Source of the DNA: [Actinomadura] parvosata subsp. kistnae
GTDB taxonomy: Bacteria > Actinomycetota > Actinomycetes > Streptosporangiales > Streptosporangiaceae
Length of the DNA: 64,000 bases
Direction of reading: 5' to 3'
NCBI RefSeq assembly: GCF_900323885.1
Contig: NZ_OOHJ01000023.1
Coordinates: 248,001-312,000 of the forward strand
In this document: piece after piece, positions 17,201 to 25,860 of the stretch
Position numbering within the stretch: position 1 is the first letter of the stretch
Layout: every line of letters starts with the position of its first letter
The notes under the pieces: model-generated
What the model saw: only the letters and a program-made list of their open reading frames with translations
Told to the model about the DNA's origin: nothing
The model's database searches: none
Program-made: the position numbers and the translations under genes

Positions 17201-17673
17201 CGTACCCGATCGCGGTCGGCTACATCTACATCCTCAAGCTGCTGCACCTGGTCGACGACAAGATCCACGCCCGGTCGACCGGCCCCTACTCCATGATCAC
17301 CCAGCAGCCGCTCGGCGGTAAGGCCCAGTTCGGCGGCCAGCGCTTCGGTGAGATGGAGGTGTGGGCCATGGAGGCCTATGGCGCCGCGTACGCGCTGCAG
17401 GAGCTGCTGACCATCAAGTCCGACGACGTTCTCGGCCGGGTGAAGGTCTACGAGGCCATCGTCAAGGGCGAGAACATCCCCGAGGCGGGCATCCCCGAGT
17501 CCTTCAAGGTGCTGATCAAGGAGATGCAGTCGCTGTGCCTCAATGTCGAGGTGCTCTCCAGCGACGGCGTGTCCATCGAGATGCGTGACACCGACGAGGA
17601 CGTCTTCCGCGCCGCCGAAGAGCTCGGCATCGACCTGTCCCGGCGCGAGCCGAGCAGCGTCGAGGAGATCTGA
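14209..17673 (+). CDS. rpoB: Second RNA polymerase beta subunit, rifampicin-resistance-type (rpoB(R)-like)
   Basis: A complete 1154-residue actinobacterial beta subunit from N-terminal [14 protein letters not shown] to C-terminal [10 protein letters not shown]. The TTG start at 14209 follows GGAAGGA by 6 bases and gives the usual MAAS N-terminus. In the rifampicin region the protein differs from the consensus at E. coli positions N518T, S522A, H526N, S531N and S574Y (own residues 422, 426, 430, 435, 478); 526 and 531 are major resistance sites. There is no rpoC downstream, no ribosomal protein genes upstream, and a strong terminator follows. In Nonomuraea ATCC 39727 an rpoB(R) allele with the same His-to-Asn change coexists with a normal rpoB, is induced in stationary phase and activates secondary metabolism. 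I infer this gene is its orthologue. Confidence 0.95.
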   Translation: MAASPNASPHASAVPAGPRRVSFARIQEPLEVPDLLALQTESFDWLLGNDRWKARVEAARQAGRRDVPTQSGLQEIFEEISPIEDFSGTMSLSFRDHRFEPPKYSVDECKEKDMTYSAPMFVTAEFMNNTTGEIKSQTVFMGDFPLMTPKGSFIVNGTERVVTSQLIRSPGVYYERTTDKTSDKDLYGCKVIPSRGAWLEFEVDKRDSVGVRIDRKRKQPVTVLLKAFGWTAERILERFGRFESMRATLEKDHTAGQDDALLDIYRKLRPGEPPTKESAQTLLENLYFNPKRYDLAKVGRYKINKKLGLDVDINVTVLTEDDIVAMIEYLVRLHAGDEPTGLPLEVDDIDHFGNRRVRSVGELIQNQVRLGLSRMERVVRERMTTQDVEAITPQTLINIRPVVASIKEFYGTSQLSQFMDQTNPLAGLTNKRRLNALGPGGLSRERAGMEVRDVHPSHYGRMCPIETPEGPNIGLIGYLACYGRLNAFGFIETPYRKVVDGRVTEQIDYLTADEEDQFVIAQANSPLTPDGVFADQRVLVRTKGGEFEYVRSAEVDYIDVSPRQMVSVATAMIPFLEHDDANRALMGANMQRQSVPLLKSEAPLVGTGMEYRAATDTGDVISAEKAGVVEEVSADYITVMNDDGTRTTYRVAKFKRSNQGTSFNQKPIVAEGDRVEVNQVIADGPCTDNGEMALGKNLLVAFMPWEGHNYEDAIILSQRLVQDDVLSSIHIEEHEVDARDTKLGPEEITRDIPNVSEEVLADLDERGIIRIGAEVVPGDILVGKVTPKGETELTPEERLLRAIFGEKAREVRDTSLKVPHGESGRVIHTQVFSRDEGDELPPGVNVLVRVLVAQKRKITDGDKLAGRHGNKGVISKILPVEDMPFLEDGTPVDIILNPLGVPGRMNVGQVLETHLGWIAARGWDISGVQEAWAERLRDKGFEKVAPRTNMATPVFDGANEEEIIGLLGNTIPTRDGDRLVQGGGKARLFDGRSGEPFPYPIAVGYIYILKLLHLVDDKIHARSTGPYSMITQQPLGGKAQFGGQRFGEMEVWAMEAYGAAYALQELLTIKSDDVLGRVKVYEAIVKGENIPEAGIPESFKVLIKEMQSLCLNVEVLSSDGVSIEMRDTDEDVFRAAEELGIDLSRREPSSVEEI

Positions 17674-17679
17674 CCTCCG

Positions 17680-17723
17680 GCCCGGGTGCGGCGCCGAAAA
17701 ACCCGGAGGCGCCGCACTCGGGC
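17680..17723 (+). terminator. Terminator hairpin after rpoB
   Basis: Arms GCCCGGGTGCGGCGCC (17680-17695) and GGCGCCGCACTCGGGC (17708-17723) pair at 15 of 16 positions around a 12-base A-rich loop. There is no long T run, as is common in actinomycetes. It isolates rpoB from the kinase gene. Confidence 0.8.
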
Positions 17724-17818
17724 AGATCTTCGCTTACTGTGCATTTTGGGGGACGTGCTGCGGGACAATGTCCGGGCCGACGCACACGAAAGCGCGGCGC
17801 GACGGGGGAACACGGAGG

Positions 17819-19267
17819 ATGACGCCGGGAATGAGCACGCAGACGCATGAGCACCTAGGCCCGTACCGGGTGGTCAGGAAGATCGGCGAGGGCGGCATGG
17901 GGGTCGCCCACCTCGGTCTCGACGGCGCGGGGCGGCAGGTCGCCATCAAGGTGCTGCACCCGCACGTGGCCGCCGACCTCAAGGCGCGCGACCGGCTGTT
18001 CCGCGAGGTGGAGACCATGCGGCGGGTGCGCAGCTCGTACGTCGCCGAGGTGCTCGACGCCGAGCTGTCGGGCCCCCGGCCGTACGTCGTGACCCGGTTC
18101 GCGCCCGGCCGCACGCTGGAGGACACCGTGCTGTCCGAGGGGCCGCTGCCGCCGCACGAGGTGATCAGGCTCGCCCAGGGGCTGTGCCAGGCGCTGGTCG
18201 ACATCCACGCGGCCGGCGTGATCCACCGCGACCTCAAGCCGTCCAACGTCATGATCGTCGAAGGCCGGCCGCTGGTCATCGACTTCGGCATCGCGCACCT
18301 GGTCGACGCGGCCAGGCTGACGCAGAGCGGCATGTTCGTCGGCACGCCCGGCTACCTCGCGCCCGAGATCATCCGCGGCTCGCACATCACGCAGGCGGCC
18401 GACGTGCACGCGCTGGCCTCGACGGTGTTCTTCGCCGCCACGGGGCTGCCGCCGTTCGGCACCGGGACGTTCGAGGCGGTCTGCTTCAACACCATGGAGG
18501 GGCGCTCGCAGATCGACAAGGCGCCGGCCTGGCTGCGCGACTGGCTGAGCCGGGCACTGCAGGTCGAGCCGTCGGCCCGCCCCAGCGCGGGCGAGCTGCT
18601 GCGCCTGGCCGGGGCGCTCGACCCGGCGGGCCGCGTGCCGCAGGCGCGCGGCGGCCGCACGGTGGCCATGAACACCCTCTCCGACCTGCTCCCGCCGGTC
18701 CAGTACGCGCCCAGGCGCGAGGAGGAGGAGCCGCCGCACACCGTGCGGGCCGAGCAGCCGCAGGAGCGCCGCCCGTCGCCGCCGCCGCGTCCGGCGGAGC
18801 CGTTCGAGCTGCGGCGCTTCGTCAAGAGCAGCGGGTTCGTCGGCGTGCTCGGCGTGGTGACGCTGGTGGCGCTGACCGTGGCCATGCCCGTCGCCATGGG
18901 CCTGCTGGTGGCGGCGCTCACGCTGGCCCTGCGCGCCGGCGACCACTACTTCGCCGAGGAACGGCCGGAGCTGACCAGGGCCGCGCTCGTGGCGATGGGC
19001 AACCTGCTGCTGTCGCTGGCGCTCGGCATCGTCGCGGCGGGCCTGCTGCACATGGCGGGCCGGGTGAGCACCAGCCACGCCGAGTCGCTGGCCGCCGGGG
19101 CCTTCACGCTGGGGTTGTTCGTGCTGCCCGGCTCGGCGGCGGTGCGGCGGGCCGCCTCGAACGTCCTGGCCCGCCTCCTGCCCGGGCACAGCGCGACGGT
19201 GGTGTCGGTGGCCGTGATGGGGCCGGTCGCCCTGATCACGGTGATCATCGCGCTCGTGGGGCTCTGA
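17819..19267 (+). CDS. Membrane-anchored Hanks-type Ser/Thr protein kinase
   Basis: 482 residues. The cytoplasmic kinase domain (about 14-275) has GEGGMG, the ATP lysine K44, HRDLKPSN (H136, D138), DFG at 155-157 and an APE-type end of the activation segment. A Pro/Glu-rich linker (300-330) leads to a C-terminal membrane part with about four to five hydrophobic helices and no extracellular PASTA domains. It would phosphorylate unknown proteins at the membrane. The ATG at 17819 is preceded by GGGGGA; an ATG at 17831 is spaced 12 bases from GGAGG and is also possible. It is separated from rpoB by a terminator and followed by one, so it is monocistronic. Confidence 0.92.
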   Translation: MTPGMSTQTHEHLGPYRVVRKIGEGGMGVAHLGLDGAGRQVAIKVLHPHVAADLKARDRLFREVETMRRVRSSYVAEVLDAELSGPRPYVVTRFAPGRTLEDTVLSEGPLPPHEVIRLAQGLCQALVDIHAAGVIHRDLKPSNVMIVEGRPLVIDFGIAHLVDAARLTQSGMFVGTPGYLAPEIIRGSHITQAADVHALASTVFFAATGLPPFGTGTFEAVCFNTMEGRSQIDKAPAWLRDWLSRALQVEPSARPSAGELLRLAGALDPAGRVPQARGGRTVAMNTLSDLLPPVQYAPRREEEEPPHTVRAEQPQERRPSPPPRPAEPFELRRFVKSSGFVGVLGVVTLVALTVAMPVAMGLLVAALTLALRAGDHYFAEERPELTRAALVAMGNLLLSLALGIVAAGLLHMAGRVSTSHAESLAAGAFTLGLFVLPGSAAVRRAASNVLARLLPGHSATVVSVAVMGPVALITVIIALVGL

Positions 19268-19297
19268 CCACGTAAGGGGCCGCAAACGGCCCGCCGC

Positions 19298-19341
19298 GGA
19301 GCGCAAGTCTTGCGTCTTCTTGACGCAGGCGCTTGCGCTCC
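19298..19341 (+). terminator. Rho-independent terminator after the kinase gene
   Basis: Arms GGAGCGCAAG (19298-19307) and CTTGCGCTCC (19332-19341) are perfectly complementary, with an inner stem TTGCGTC/GACGCA(G). A GTTTTGTTT run follows at once, the classical intrinsic terminator form. Confidence 0.88.
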
Positions 19342-19505
19342 GTTTTGTTTCGCCACCCGCGCAGCTCAGAGGCGTCACCAGGGCGAAGATCGATTCTGCG
19401 GGTGTCGCTCGCAGTTATTTCTTTGCGCAATCTCGTCGAAATATTGCGGCCATCTGCTCGACATCTTATGGTGCGGCCATCCGTCCTATCGAAGGGCCAC
19501 CCCCC

Positions 19506-22500
19506 ATGCGAGCACTGTTTGCCGCCCTTGCGTTACTCCTCGGATTCCTCGCGGCACCCGCCGCACACGCCGCCGCCGACACCAACCTCGCCGCCGGCAA
19601 GACGGCCACGGCGAGCAGCTTCACCGACGTCTACCGCCCGGCCAACCTCACCGACGGAAACCAGGCCACCTACTGGGAGTCGGCCGGCAACGCCTTCCCG
19701 CAGTGGGCGCAGGTCGATCTCGGCGCCGCCGCGAGCCTGAGCAAGGTGGTGCTCAAGCTGCCCTCCGGCTGGCCGAGCCGCACCGAGACGCTGGCCGTCC
19801 AGGGCAGCACGAACGGCTCCAGCTTCACCACCCTGGCCGCCTCGGCCACCTACACGATCAGCCCGGCAGCCACCGTCACGCTGCCCGCCGACACCACGGC
19901 CCGCTACGTCCGCGTGCACATCACCGCCAACGCCGGCTGGCCGGCGGGGCAGCTCTCGGAGCTGGAGGTGTGGGGGAGTGCCCCGGACAACCCCGGTCCT
20001 GGAGGCCCGAACCTGGCTCTCGGCAAGACCATGACCGAGTCGGGTCACACCCACACCTATGCCGCCGCGAACGCCAATGACGACAACCTCCAGACGTACT
20101 GGGAGGGCGGCGCCTACCCGGCCACGCTGACCGCGCAGCTCGGCGCGAACGCCGACCTGACGGCCGTCACCCTCAAGCTGAACCCGGACCCGGTCTGGGG
20201 CCGCCGCACCCAGACGGTGCAGGTGCTCGGCCGCGAGCAGTCCGCCACCGCCTTCACCACCCTGGCCGCCCAGGCCACCTACACCTTCGACCCGGCCATC
20301 GGCAACACGGTGACGATCCCGGTCTCCGGCAAGGCCGCCGACGTGCGCCTGCAGTTCACCGCGAACTCCGGCGCCCCCAGCGGCCAGGTCGCCGAGTTCC
20401 AGATCTTCGGCACCCCGGCCCCCAACCCCGACCTCGTCGTCACGGGCCTCACCTGGACGCCCGCCGCGCCCACCGCGACGACCGCGATCACCGTGGCGGC
20501 CACGATCAGGAACGCGGGCACCGCCGCCTCCGCCGCGACCTCGGTGAACCTCTACCTGGGCGGCGCCAGGGCGGGCAGCGCCGACGTGGGCGCGCTGGCC
20601 GCCGGAGCCTCCACCACCGTGTCTGCGAATATCGGGACAAGGAGGGCCGGTACGTACCAGGTCTCGGCCAAGGTGGACGAGGACGGGAACGTCCCCGAGC
20701 AGAACGAGGCCAACAACGCCCACACCGCGCCCACCTCCCTGATGGTCGCCGAAGCCCCCGGCCCCGACCTGCGCGTGCTGAGCATCAGCCCCACCCCGCC
20801 GAACCCCGCCGCCGGCACGCGCGTCACGTTCACCGTGGCCGTGCAGAACCGCGGCACCACCACGACCGGCACGACCACGGTCACCCGGCTGACGGTGGGC
20901 GGCACCACGCTCGACACCAGCACCGCGGCCATCGCGGCGGGCGCGACCGCGAACGTGGCCGTCACCGGCTCCTGGACCGCCGCCACCGGCGGCGCCACGA
21001 TCGTCGCCACCGCCGACGCGACCGGCGCCGTCACCGAGACCGACGAGAGCAACAACACGCTCTCGCAGGCGATCACCGTCGGCCGCGGCGCCTCGGTGCC
21101 GTACGTCGAGTACGAGGCCGAGTCCGCCGCCTACCAGGGCACCCTGCTGCAGGCGGACCCGCTGCGCACGTTCGGCCACACGAACTTCGCCACCGAGTCG
21201 TCCGGCAGGAAGTCGGTGCGGCTCGACAGCACCGGCCAGTACGTCGAGTTCACCTCCGCCAACCCGGCCAACTCGATCGTCGTGCGCAACTCGATCCCGG
21301 ACGCGCCGGGCGGCGGCGGCATCGACGCCACGATCAGCCTCTACATCGACGGCGCGTTCGCCCGCAAGCTCACGCTCTCCTCCAAGCACAGCTGGCTGTA
21401 CGGCACCAGCGACGACCCGGAGGCGCTGACGAACACGCCGCAGGCCGACGCCCGCAGGTTGTTCGACGAGTCGCACGCGCTGCTGTCGCGCTCGTACCCG
21501 GCGGGCACGAAGTTCCGCCTCCAGCGGGACGCCGGCGACACCGCCGCGTTCTATATCATCGACCTGATCGACCTGGAGGACGTGGCCCCGGCGGCCACCA
21601 AGCCGGCCGCGTGCACCTCGATCACCGAGTACGGCGCCGTCCCCGACGACGGCAACGACGACACGGCCGCCATCCAGCGCGCGGTCACCGACGACCAGAA
21701 CGGCGTCATCGACTGCGTGTGGATCCCGCCGGGCCAGTGGCGGCAGGAGAAGAAGATCCTCACCGACGACCCGCTGAACCGCGGCCCGTACAACCAGGTC
21801 GGCATCAGGGACGTGACGATCCGCGGCGCCGGCATGTGGCACTCCCAGCTCTACACGCTGACCGAGCCGCACCTGGCGACGGGCGGCATCAACCACCCGC
21901 ACGAGGGCAACTTCGGCTTCGACATCGACGACAACGTGCAGATCTCCGACCTGGCCATCTTCGGCTCGGGCCGGATCCGCGGCGGCCCCGGCGGCGCCGA
22001 GGGCGGGGTCGGGCTGAACGGCCGGTTCGGCCGCAACACGAAGATCTCGAACGTGTGGATCGAGCACGCCAACGTGGGCGTGTGGGTCGGCCGCGACTAC
22101 GACAACATCCCGGAGCTGTGGGGGCCCGCCGACGGCCTGCAGTTCAGCGGCATGCGCATCCGCAACACCTACGCCGACGGCATCAACTTCAGCAACGGCA
22201 CCCGCAACTCGCGCGTCTTCAACTCCTCCTTCCGCACCACGGGTGACGACGCGCTGGCGGTCTGGGCGAACCCGTACGTGAAGGACCCGGCGGTGGACAT
22301 CGCGCACGACAACCAGTTCCTCAACAACACCGTGCAGCTCCCGTGGCGGGCCAACGGCATCGCCATTTACGGCGGTCACGGCAACAGGATCGAGAACAAC
22401 CTGATCTACGACACCATGAACTATCCCGGCATCATGCTGGCCACCGACCACAACCCCCTGCCGTTCTCCGGCCAGACGCTCGTCGCCGGGAACGCCCTCT

Positions 22501-22826
22501 ACCGCTGCGGCGGCGTCTTCTGGGGCGAGGCGCAGAAGTTCGGCGCCATCACCCTGTTCGCCCAGAACAGGGACATCACCGGCGTCACCATCCGCGACAC
22601 CGAGATCCACGACTCGACCTACGACGGCATCCAGTTCAAGGGCGGCGGCGGCGCCATGCCGGACGTCGCGATCACGAACGTGCGCATCGACCGGTCGAAC
22701 AACGGCGCCGGCATCCTCGTCCAGGGCAGCGCGCGCGGCAGTGCGACCCTGACCGGCGTCACCATCACGAACTCGGCCACCGGCGACATCGTCAAGGAGC
22801 CGGGCTCGACCTTCGTGATCAACTGA
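19506..22826 (+). CDS. Secreted multidomain alpha-1,3-glucanase / mycodextranase (GH87)
   Basis: 1106 residues. A Sec signal peptide (1-24) is followed by two discoidin/F5-8C modules (about 25-155 and 165-300), two CARDB-like beta-sandwiches (305-410, 415-525) and a CBM35/CBM6-like module (530-660). A right-handed beta-helix catalytic domain then runs to the end, starting around SITEYGAVPDDGNDD. The Asp residues of ADGINF (D891) and TGDDA (D914, D915) have the 23-residue spacing of the catalytic triad known for GH87 enzymes. The substrate would be alpha-1,3-glucan (mutan, fungal wall) or mixed alpha-glucan outside the cell. The ATG at 19506 opens the signal peptide. The 3' end overlaps the convergent hydrolase gene by 8 bases. 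Confidence 0.88.
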   Translation: MRALFAALALLLGFLAAPAAHAAADTNLAAGKTATASSFTDVYRPANLTDGNQATYWESAGNAFPQWAQVDLGAAASLSKVVLKLPSGWPSRTETLAVQGSTNGSSFTTLAASATYTISPAATVTLPADTTARYVRVHITANAGWPAGQLSELEVWGSAPDNPGPGGPNLALGKTMTESGHTHTYAAANANDDNLQTYWEGGAYPATLTAQLGANADLTAVTLKLNPDPVWGRRTQTVQVLGREQSATAFTTLAAQATYTFDPAIGNTVTIPVSGKAADVRLQFTANSGAPSGQVAEFQIFGTPAPNPDLVVTGLTWTPAAPTATTAITVAATIRNAGTAASAATSVNLYLGGARAGSADVGALAAGASTTVSANIGTRRAGTYQVSAKVDEDGNVPEQNEANNAHTAPTSLMVAEAPGPDLRVLSISPTPPNPAAGTRVTFTVAVQNRGTTTTGTTTVTRLTVGGTTLDTSTAAIAAGATANVAVTGSWTAATGGATIVATADATGAVTETDESNNTLSQAITVGRGASVPYVEYEAESAAYQGTLLQADPLRTFGHTNFATESSGRKSVRLDSTGQYVEFTSANPANSIVVRNSIPDAPGGGGIDATISLYIDGAFARKLTLSSKHSWLYGTSDDPEALTNTPQADARRLFDESHALLSRSYPAGTKFRLQRDAGDTAAFYIIDLIDLEDVAPAATKPAACTSITEYGAVPDDGNDDTAAIQRAVTDDQNGVIDCVWIPPGQWRQEKKILTDDPLNRGPYNQVGIRDVTIRGAGMWHSQLYTLTEPHLATGGINHPHEGNFGFDIDDNVQISDLAIFGSGRIRGGPGGAEGGVGLNGRFGRNTKISNVWIEHANVGVWVGRDYDNIPELWGPADGLQFSGMRIRNTYADGINFSNGTRNSRVFNSSFRTTGDDALAVWANPYVKDPAVDIAHDNQFLNNTVQLPWRANGIAIYGGHGNRIENNLIYDTMNYPGIMLATDHNPLPFSGQTLVAGNALYRCGGVFWGEAQKFGAITLFAQNRDITGVTIRDTEIHDSTYDGIQFKGGGGAMPDVAITNVRIDRSNNGAGILVQGSARGSATLTGVTITNSATGDIVKEPGSTFVIN

Positions 22827-23823
22827 GGTCCGCGGCCCTGGAGCCGCAGTAGCAGGCCTGGTAGAGGGCGGTGAAGGTGGCCAGGAAGTCGTTCCAGTCG
22901 CCGTTGAGGTTGGCCACGAGGATCCGGGTGCCGTCGCGGTCGCCCATCGCGTACGTGATCGAGCCCTGGATGTAACCTCCGCCGCCCCACAGGGTCACCC
23001 CGCACGGGAGCCGCTGGGAGTAGACGCCGAGCCCGTAGGCGGTGTCCGGCACCCAGCCGGCGCCGTCCGTCGGGACGGTCGTGAACAGCTCGCGCTGCTG
23101 CTCGGCCGGCAGGAGGTGGCCGCGCAGCAGCGCGCCGAGGAAGCGGCGCAGGTCGGCGGCCGTCGAGACCATGCCGCCGGCGGCTCCGGCCCAGCTCAGG
23201 TCGGCGCCGGTGACGTCGTGGACGTCCGCCGGGTTGCCGAGCTCGTCGGCCTTGGAGTAGTGCCGGGCGTGCGGGGCGCGCAGCGTGTTGTCGGTGCCCG
23301 GCAGATACGTTCCGGTCAGGCCCAGGGGGCGGGCGAGGCGGCGCTCGATCTCGCCGGCGAGCGTGCCGCCCGTCGCCTGCTCGACGATCAGCCCCGCCAG
23401 GTTGTAGTTGACCTTGGAGTAGATGAAGCGGGTGCCGGGTTTCTCCGGGGCGGGCGGCGTCTGGCCGGGGAAGGCGTCGGGCAGGCCGCTGGTGTGGTTG
23501 AGGAGCTGCCTGATCGTGATCGCGGTGCCGTCGCCGCCGAGGTGCTCCTCGACCACGCCGGGCAGCCACCGCGCGACGGTGTCGTCCAGGCCGAGCCCGC
23601 CTTCGGCGGCCAGCCGCAGGACCACCGTGCCGACGAACGCCTTGGTGAAGCTGCCGATGCGGAAGTGCTCGCCGGGCCGGCGCGGGCGGCCGGTCGTCAG
23701 GTCCGCCACGCCCGCCGTGCCGGACCAGGCCCGGGTGCCGTCGATCTCCAGCTCGGCGAGGACGCCGGGGCCGCCGCCGGCCACGGCCTGGTCGAGGGCG
23801 TGCTGGAGCTGGGCATGCGTCAT
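22819..23823 (-). CDS. Serine hydrolase of the beta-lactamase / DD-carboxypeptidase family
   Basis: 334 residues. The SxxK nucleophile motif is SFTK (58-61). The second motif is YSKVNY (135-140), where the usual YSN is YSK. The third motif, normally HxG or KTG, reads GGG in LWGGGGYIQG. The fold therefore matches class C beta-lactamase-like esterases and D-peptidases, but the altered second and third motifs make classical DD-carboxypeptidase activity doubtful. The ATG at 23823 has AGGAGGAACG just upstream; the frame extends 26 codons further without coding character. No signal peptide is seen, so it may be cytoplasmic. A long dyad covers its promoter. Confidence 0.82.
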   Translation of the reverse strand: MTHAQLQHALDQAVAGGGPGVLAELEIDGTRAWSGTAGVADLTTGRPRRPGEHFRIGSFTKAFVGTVVLRLAAEGGLGLDDTVARWLPGVVEEHLGGDGTAITIRQLLNHTSGLPDAFPGQTPPAPEKPGTRFIYSKVNYNLAGLIVEQATGGTLAGEIERRLARPLGLTGTYLPGTDNTLRAPHARHYSKADELGNPADVHDVTGADLSWAGAAGGMVSTAADLRRFLGALLRGHLLPAEQQRELFTTVPTDGAGWVPDTAYGLGVYSQRLPCGVTLWGGGGYIQGSITYAMGDRDGTRILVANLNGDWNDFLATFTALYQACYCGSRAADLS

Positions 23824-23868
23824 CGTTCCTCCTGTGCGTGATGGGGGAGCGCCCTTGTCCGGGCATAA

Positions 23869-23911
23869 GCAACCGTAGTTGACTACATCGGGGTTAGTCA
23901 ACGCGAGTTGC
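23869..23911 (-). promoter_or_regulatory. Four-half-site dyad over the serine hydrolase promoter
   Basis: Perfect inner arms GTTGACTA (23878-23885) and TAGTCAAC (23895-23902) and outer arms GCAAC (23869-23873) and GTTGC (23907-23911) are placed symmetrically with 4-base gaps on both sides. On the minus strand the right inner arm supplies a TTGACT -35 box, with TACGGT as a possible -10. This is a likely repressor site; the neighbouring DJ-1/AraC protein is one candidate binder. Confidence 0.6.
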
Positions 23912-24867
23912 TAACGTTCGGCCGCCCGGAACCGGGACGGCGGGACGCCCGCCCACGCCACGAACGCCTGGCGGAAGGTCTCGGCGGAGGCGAAGCCGCA
24001 GCGGCGCGCGATCGCGGCGAGCGGCTCGCTCGTCCGGGTCAGCAGGTGCGAGGCCACCTCCATGCGCATGTCGCGCACCAGCCGCGACGGGGTCCTTCCG
24101 ACGTGCTCGGCGAACAACCGGTTCAGATGCCGCTCGCTCACCCCCGCGAACGCGGCCAGCTTCGCCACGCCCAGGTCGCCGTCCAGATGGCCGATGATGT
24201 GGTCGATCACCCGCCGCACCACGGCCTGGTCGGAGCGCGGCAGGTTCGTGAACAGGCTGAGCTGCGTCTGCCCGCCCGGCCGCTGCAGGTACGTGACCAT
24301 GCCCATGGCCACCCGGCGGGCGATCTCGGGCCCGTGGTCCTCCTCGATGAACGACAACGTCAGGTCGAGCGCCGCCGTGACCCCGCCCGACGTGGAGACC
24401 TCGCCGTCCCTGACGAAGATCGGCGCCGGATCCACCCGTACCTTCGGGAAGCGCGCGGCGAGCCGGGCCGCCTCGTACCAGTGCGTGGTGGCCCGGCGGT
24501 CGTCGAGCAACCCGGCGGCGGCCAGCACCGTCGCGCCCGTGCACACCGACGCCACCCGCCGCGCGAGGCCGGCCAGCCGCGTCACCTGGCCCACCAGCCT
24601 GGGGTTGGCGGCGGCGGCCTCGTGCCCCTGCCCGCCCGAGACGATCAGCGTGTCGATCGGGCCCGCCACGCCGTCGAGGCGGCCCTGCCCGCGCACCTCG
24701 ATCCCGGAGTCGCAGCGCACCGGCCGCCCGAGCGGCGTCACCAGCAGCACCTCGTACGCCGGGCTCGCCCCCAGCCGGTTCGCGTAGTCGAACCCCGACG
24801 TCACGGACGCGATGTCCACCAGCTCGACGCCGTCATAGGCCACCATCACGATCAACGGCTCCGCCAT
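23911..24867 (-). CDS. DJ-1/PfpI-AraC family transcriptional regulator (GlxA/FtrA type)
   Basis: 318 residues. The N-terminal DJ-1/PfpI-like domain (1-175) has the nucleophile-elbow segment SVCTGATVLAAAGLLDDRRATTHW with a Cys. The C-terminal AraC domain carries two helix-turn-helix units: LAAFAGVSERHLNRLFAEHVG and IARRCGFASAETFRQAFVAWAG. This pairing is typical of GlxA-like activators responding to amines or other small metabolites. The ATG at 24867 begins the DJ-1 domain; an in-frame extension upstream lacks coding character. It is divergent from the SARP-like gene and followed by the serine hydrolase gene on the same strand. Confidence 0.9.
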   Translation of the reverse strand: MAEPLIVMVAYDGVELVDIASVTSGFDYANRLGASPAYEVLLVTPLGRPVRCDSGIEVRGQGRLDGVAGPIDTLIVSGGQGHEAAAANPRLVGQVTRLAGLARRVASVCTGATVLAAAGLLDDRRATTHWYEAARLAARFPKVRVDPAPIFVRDGEVSTSGGVTAALDLTLSFIEEDHGPEIARRVAMGMVTYLQRPGGQTQLSLFTNLPRSDQAVVRRVIDHIIGHLDGDLGVAKLAAFAGVSERHLNRLFAEHVGRTPSRLVRDMRMEVASHLLTRTSEPLAAIARRCGFASAETFRQAFVAWAGVPPSRFRAAER

Positions 24868-24991
24868 GCCAACACGGTAGGCCCGTACCGAGCCGTACGG
24901 ACAGGATCCCCAGCGGAACGGACGAGCCGCCCGCCATCCCCGCCACTCCGCCCCGCCCGGCACCGATGCTGCTCGGAGGAGGTGAGGTTCG

Positions 24992-25845
24992 ATGCGTGAG
25001 CAGCCCGCTCCGGCGCCGCACGGGCTGACCGTGGGGGTGCTCGGCGTGCTGGAGGTCGCCGTGGACGGGCGGCCGGTGCCGCTGACCACCGGCAGGCTCA
25101 GGACCCTGCTCGCCGTGCTCGCCATGTCCGCCTCGGCCCCCGTCTCCATGAAGCTGCTCACCGAGGCGCTCTGGCCGGACGCGCAGCCCCGCAACAGCCG
25201 CCGCAGCCTGCAGATCTACGCGGCCAGGCTGCGCGAGACCCTGGGCAGGGAACGGATCGAGACCCGCCAGGACGGGCTCCTCCTCCACGCCGACCCCGAC
25301 GGCGTCGACGCGCTGCGCTTCGAGCGGATCCTCGCCCAGGCGGCCGCCGAGCGCGGCTCCCCCGCGAACGCCCGCTCATCCAGCAGGCCCTGGCGTTGTG
25401 GCGGGGCCAGCCGTTCGACGGCGTCAGCTCCCGCTGGCTGGAGGAGGTTCAGGCGCCGCGCCTGACCGAGCGCTATCTCACCGCGCTCGAACGGCGCACC
25501 GACCTCGACCTCCTCGCCGGCCGCGCCGCCGACACCGTGCCCGAGCTGAGCGAGCAGGTCGTGCGGCACCCGCTGCGCGAGTCGCTGGCGCTGCGCCTGC
25601 TCGTCGCGCTCGACCGCTGCGGCCGCCAGGCCGAGGCACTGCGCTGGTACGCGCGCATCCGCGCCGTCATCACCCGCGAGCTGGGCGTGGAGCCCAACCG
25701 CGAGCTGCGCCGGGCGCACGCCGACCTGCTCGCCGGCCGCCCGCTCGACCCGCCCGGCACCGCCCCCGCCCAGGGACGATGGGGTCACCGGCCCGGCGAG
25801 TACGGGCTGAACAGGTCGAACGGATTCGGCCGGCCCGGCAGGTGA
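24992..25845 (+). pseudogene. SARP/AfsR-type regulator broken by a frameshift
   Basis: The first frame (from ATG 24992 behind GGAGGAGGTGAGG) encodes an OmpR-type winged-helix domain: LGVLEVAVDGRPVPL, LLTEALWPDAQPRNSRRSLQIYAARLRETLG. The second, from about 25355, encodes the bacterial transcriptional activation domain: LIQQALALWRGQPFDGV, RLTERYLTALERR, LRLLVALDRCGRQAEALRWYARI, ITRELGVEPNRELR. The switch is by one missing base within about 25345-25375 (GCCGAGCGCGGCTCC). Restored, it would be a compact SARP of about 284 residues, a class that activates antibiotic clusters. No biosynthetic cluster is adjacent. Either a real inactivation or a consensus error. Confidence 0.82.
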
Positions 25846-25860
25846 CGCGCGGACGGGCGC

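Noticed and set aside
14164-17268. 1034-codon open frame antisense to rpoB
   Set aside because: Mirror of strongly biased rpoB codons. Leu/Val/Asp/His-rich with no recognisable fold.
24992-25845. SARP-like gene as a sign of a neighbouring antibiotic cluster
   Set aside because: No biosynthetic core genes (PKS, NRPS, terpene or RiPP) lie in the window, and the gene is frame-broken.
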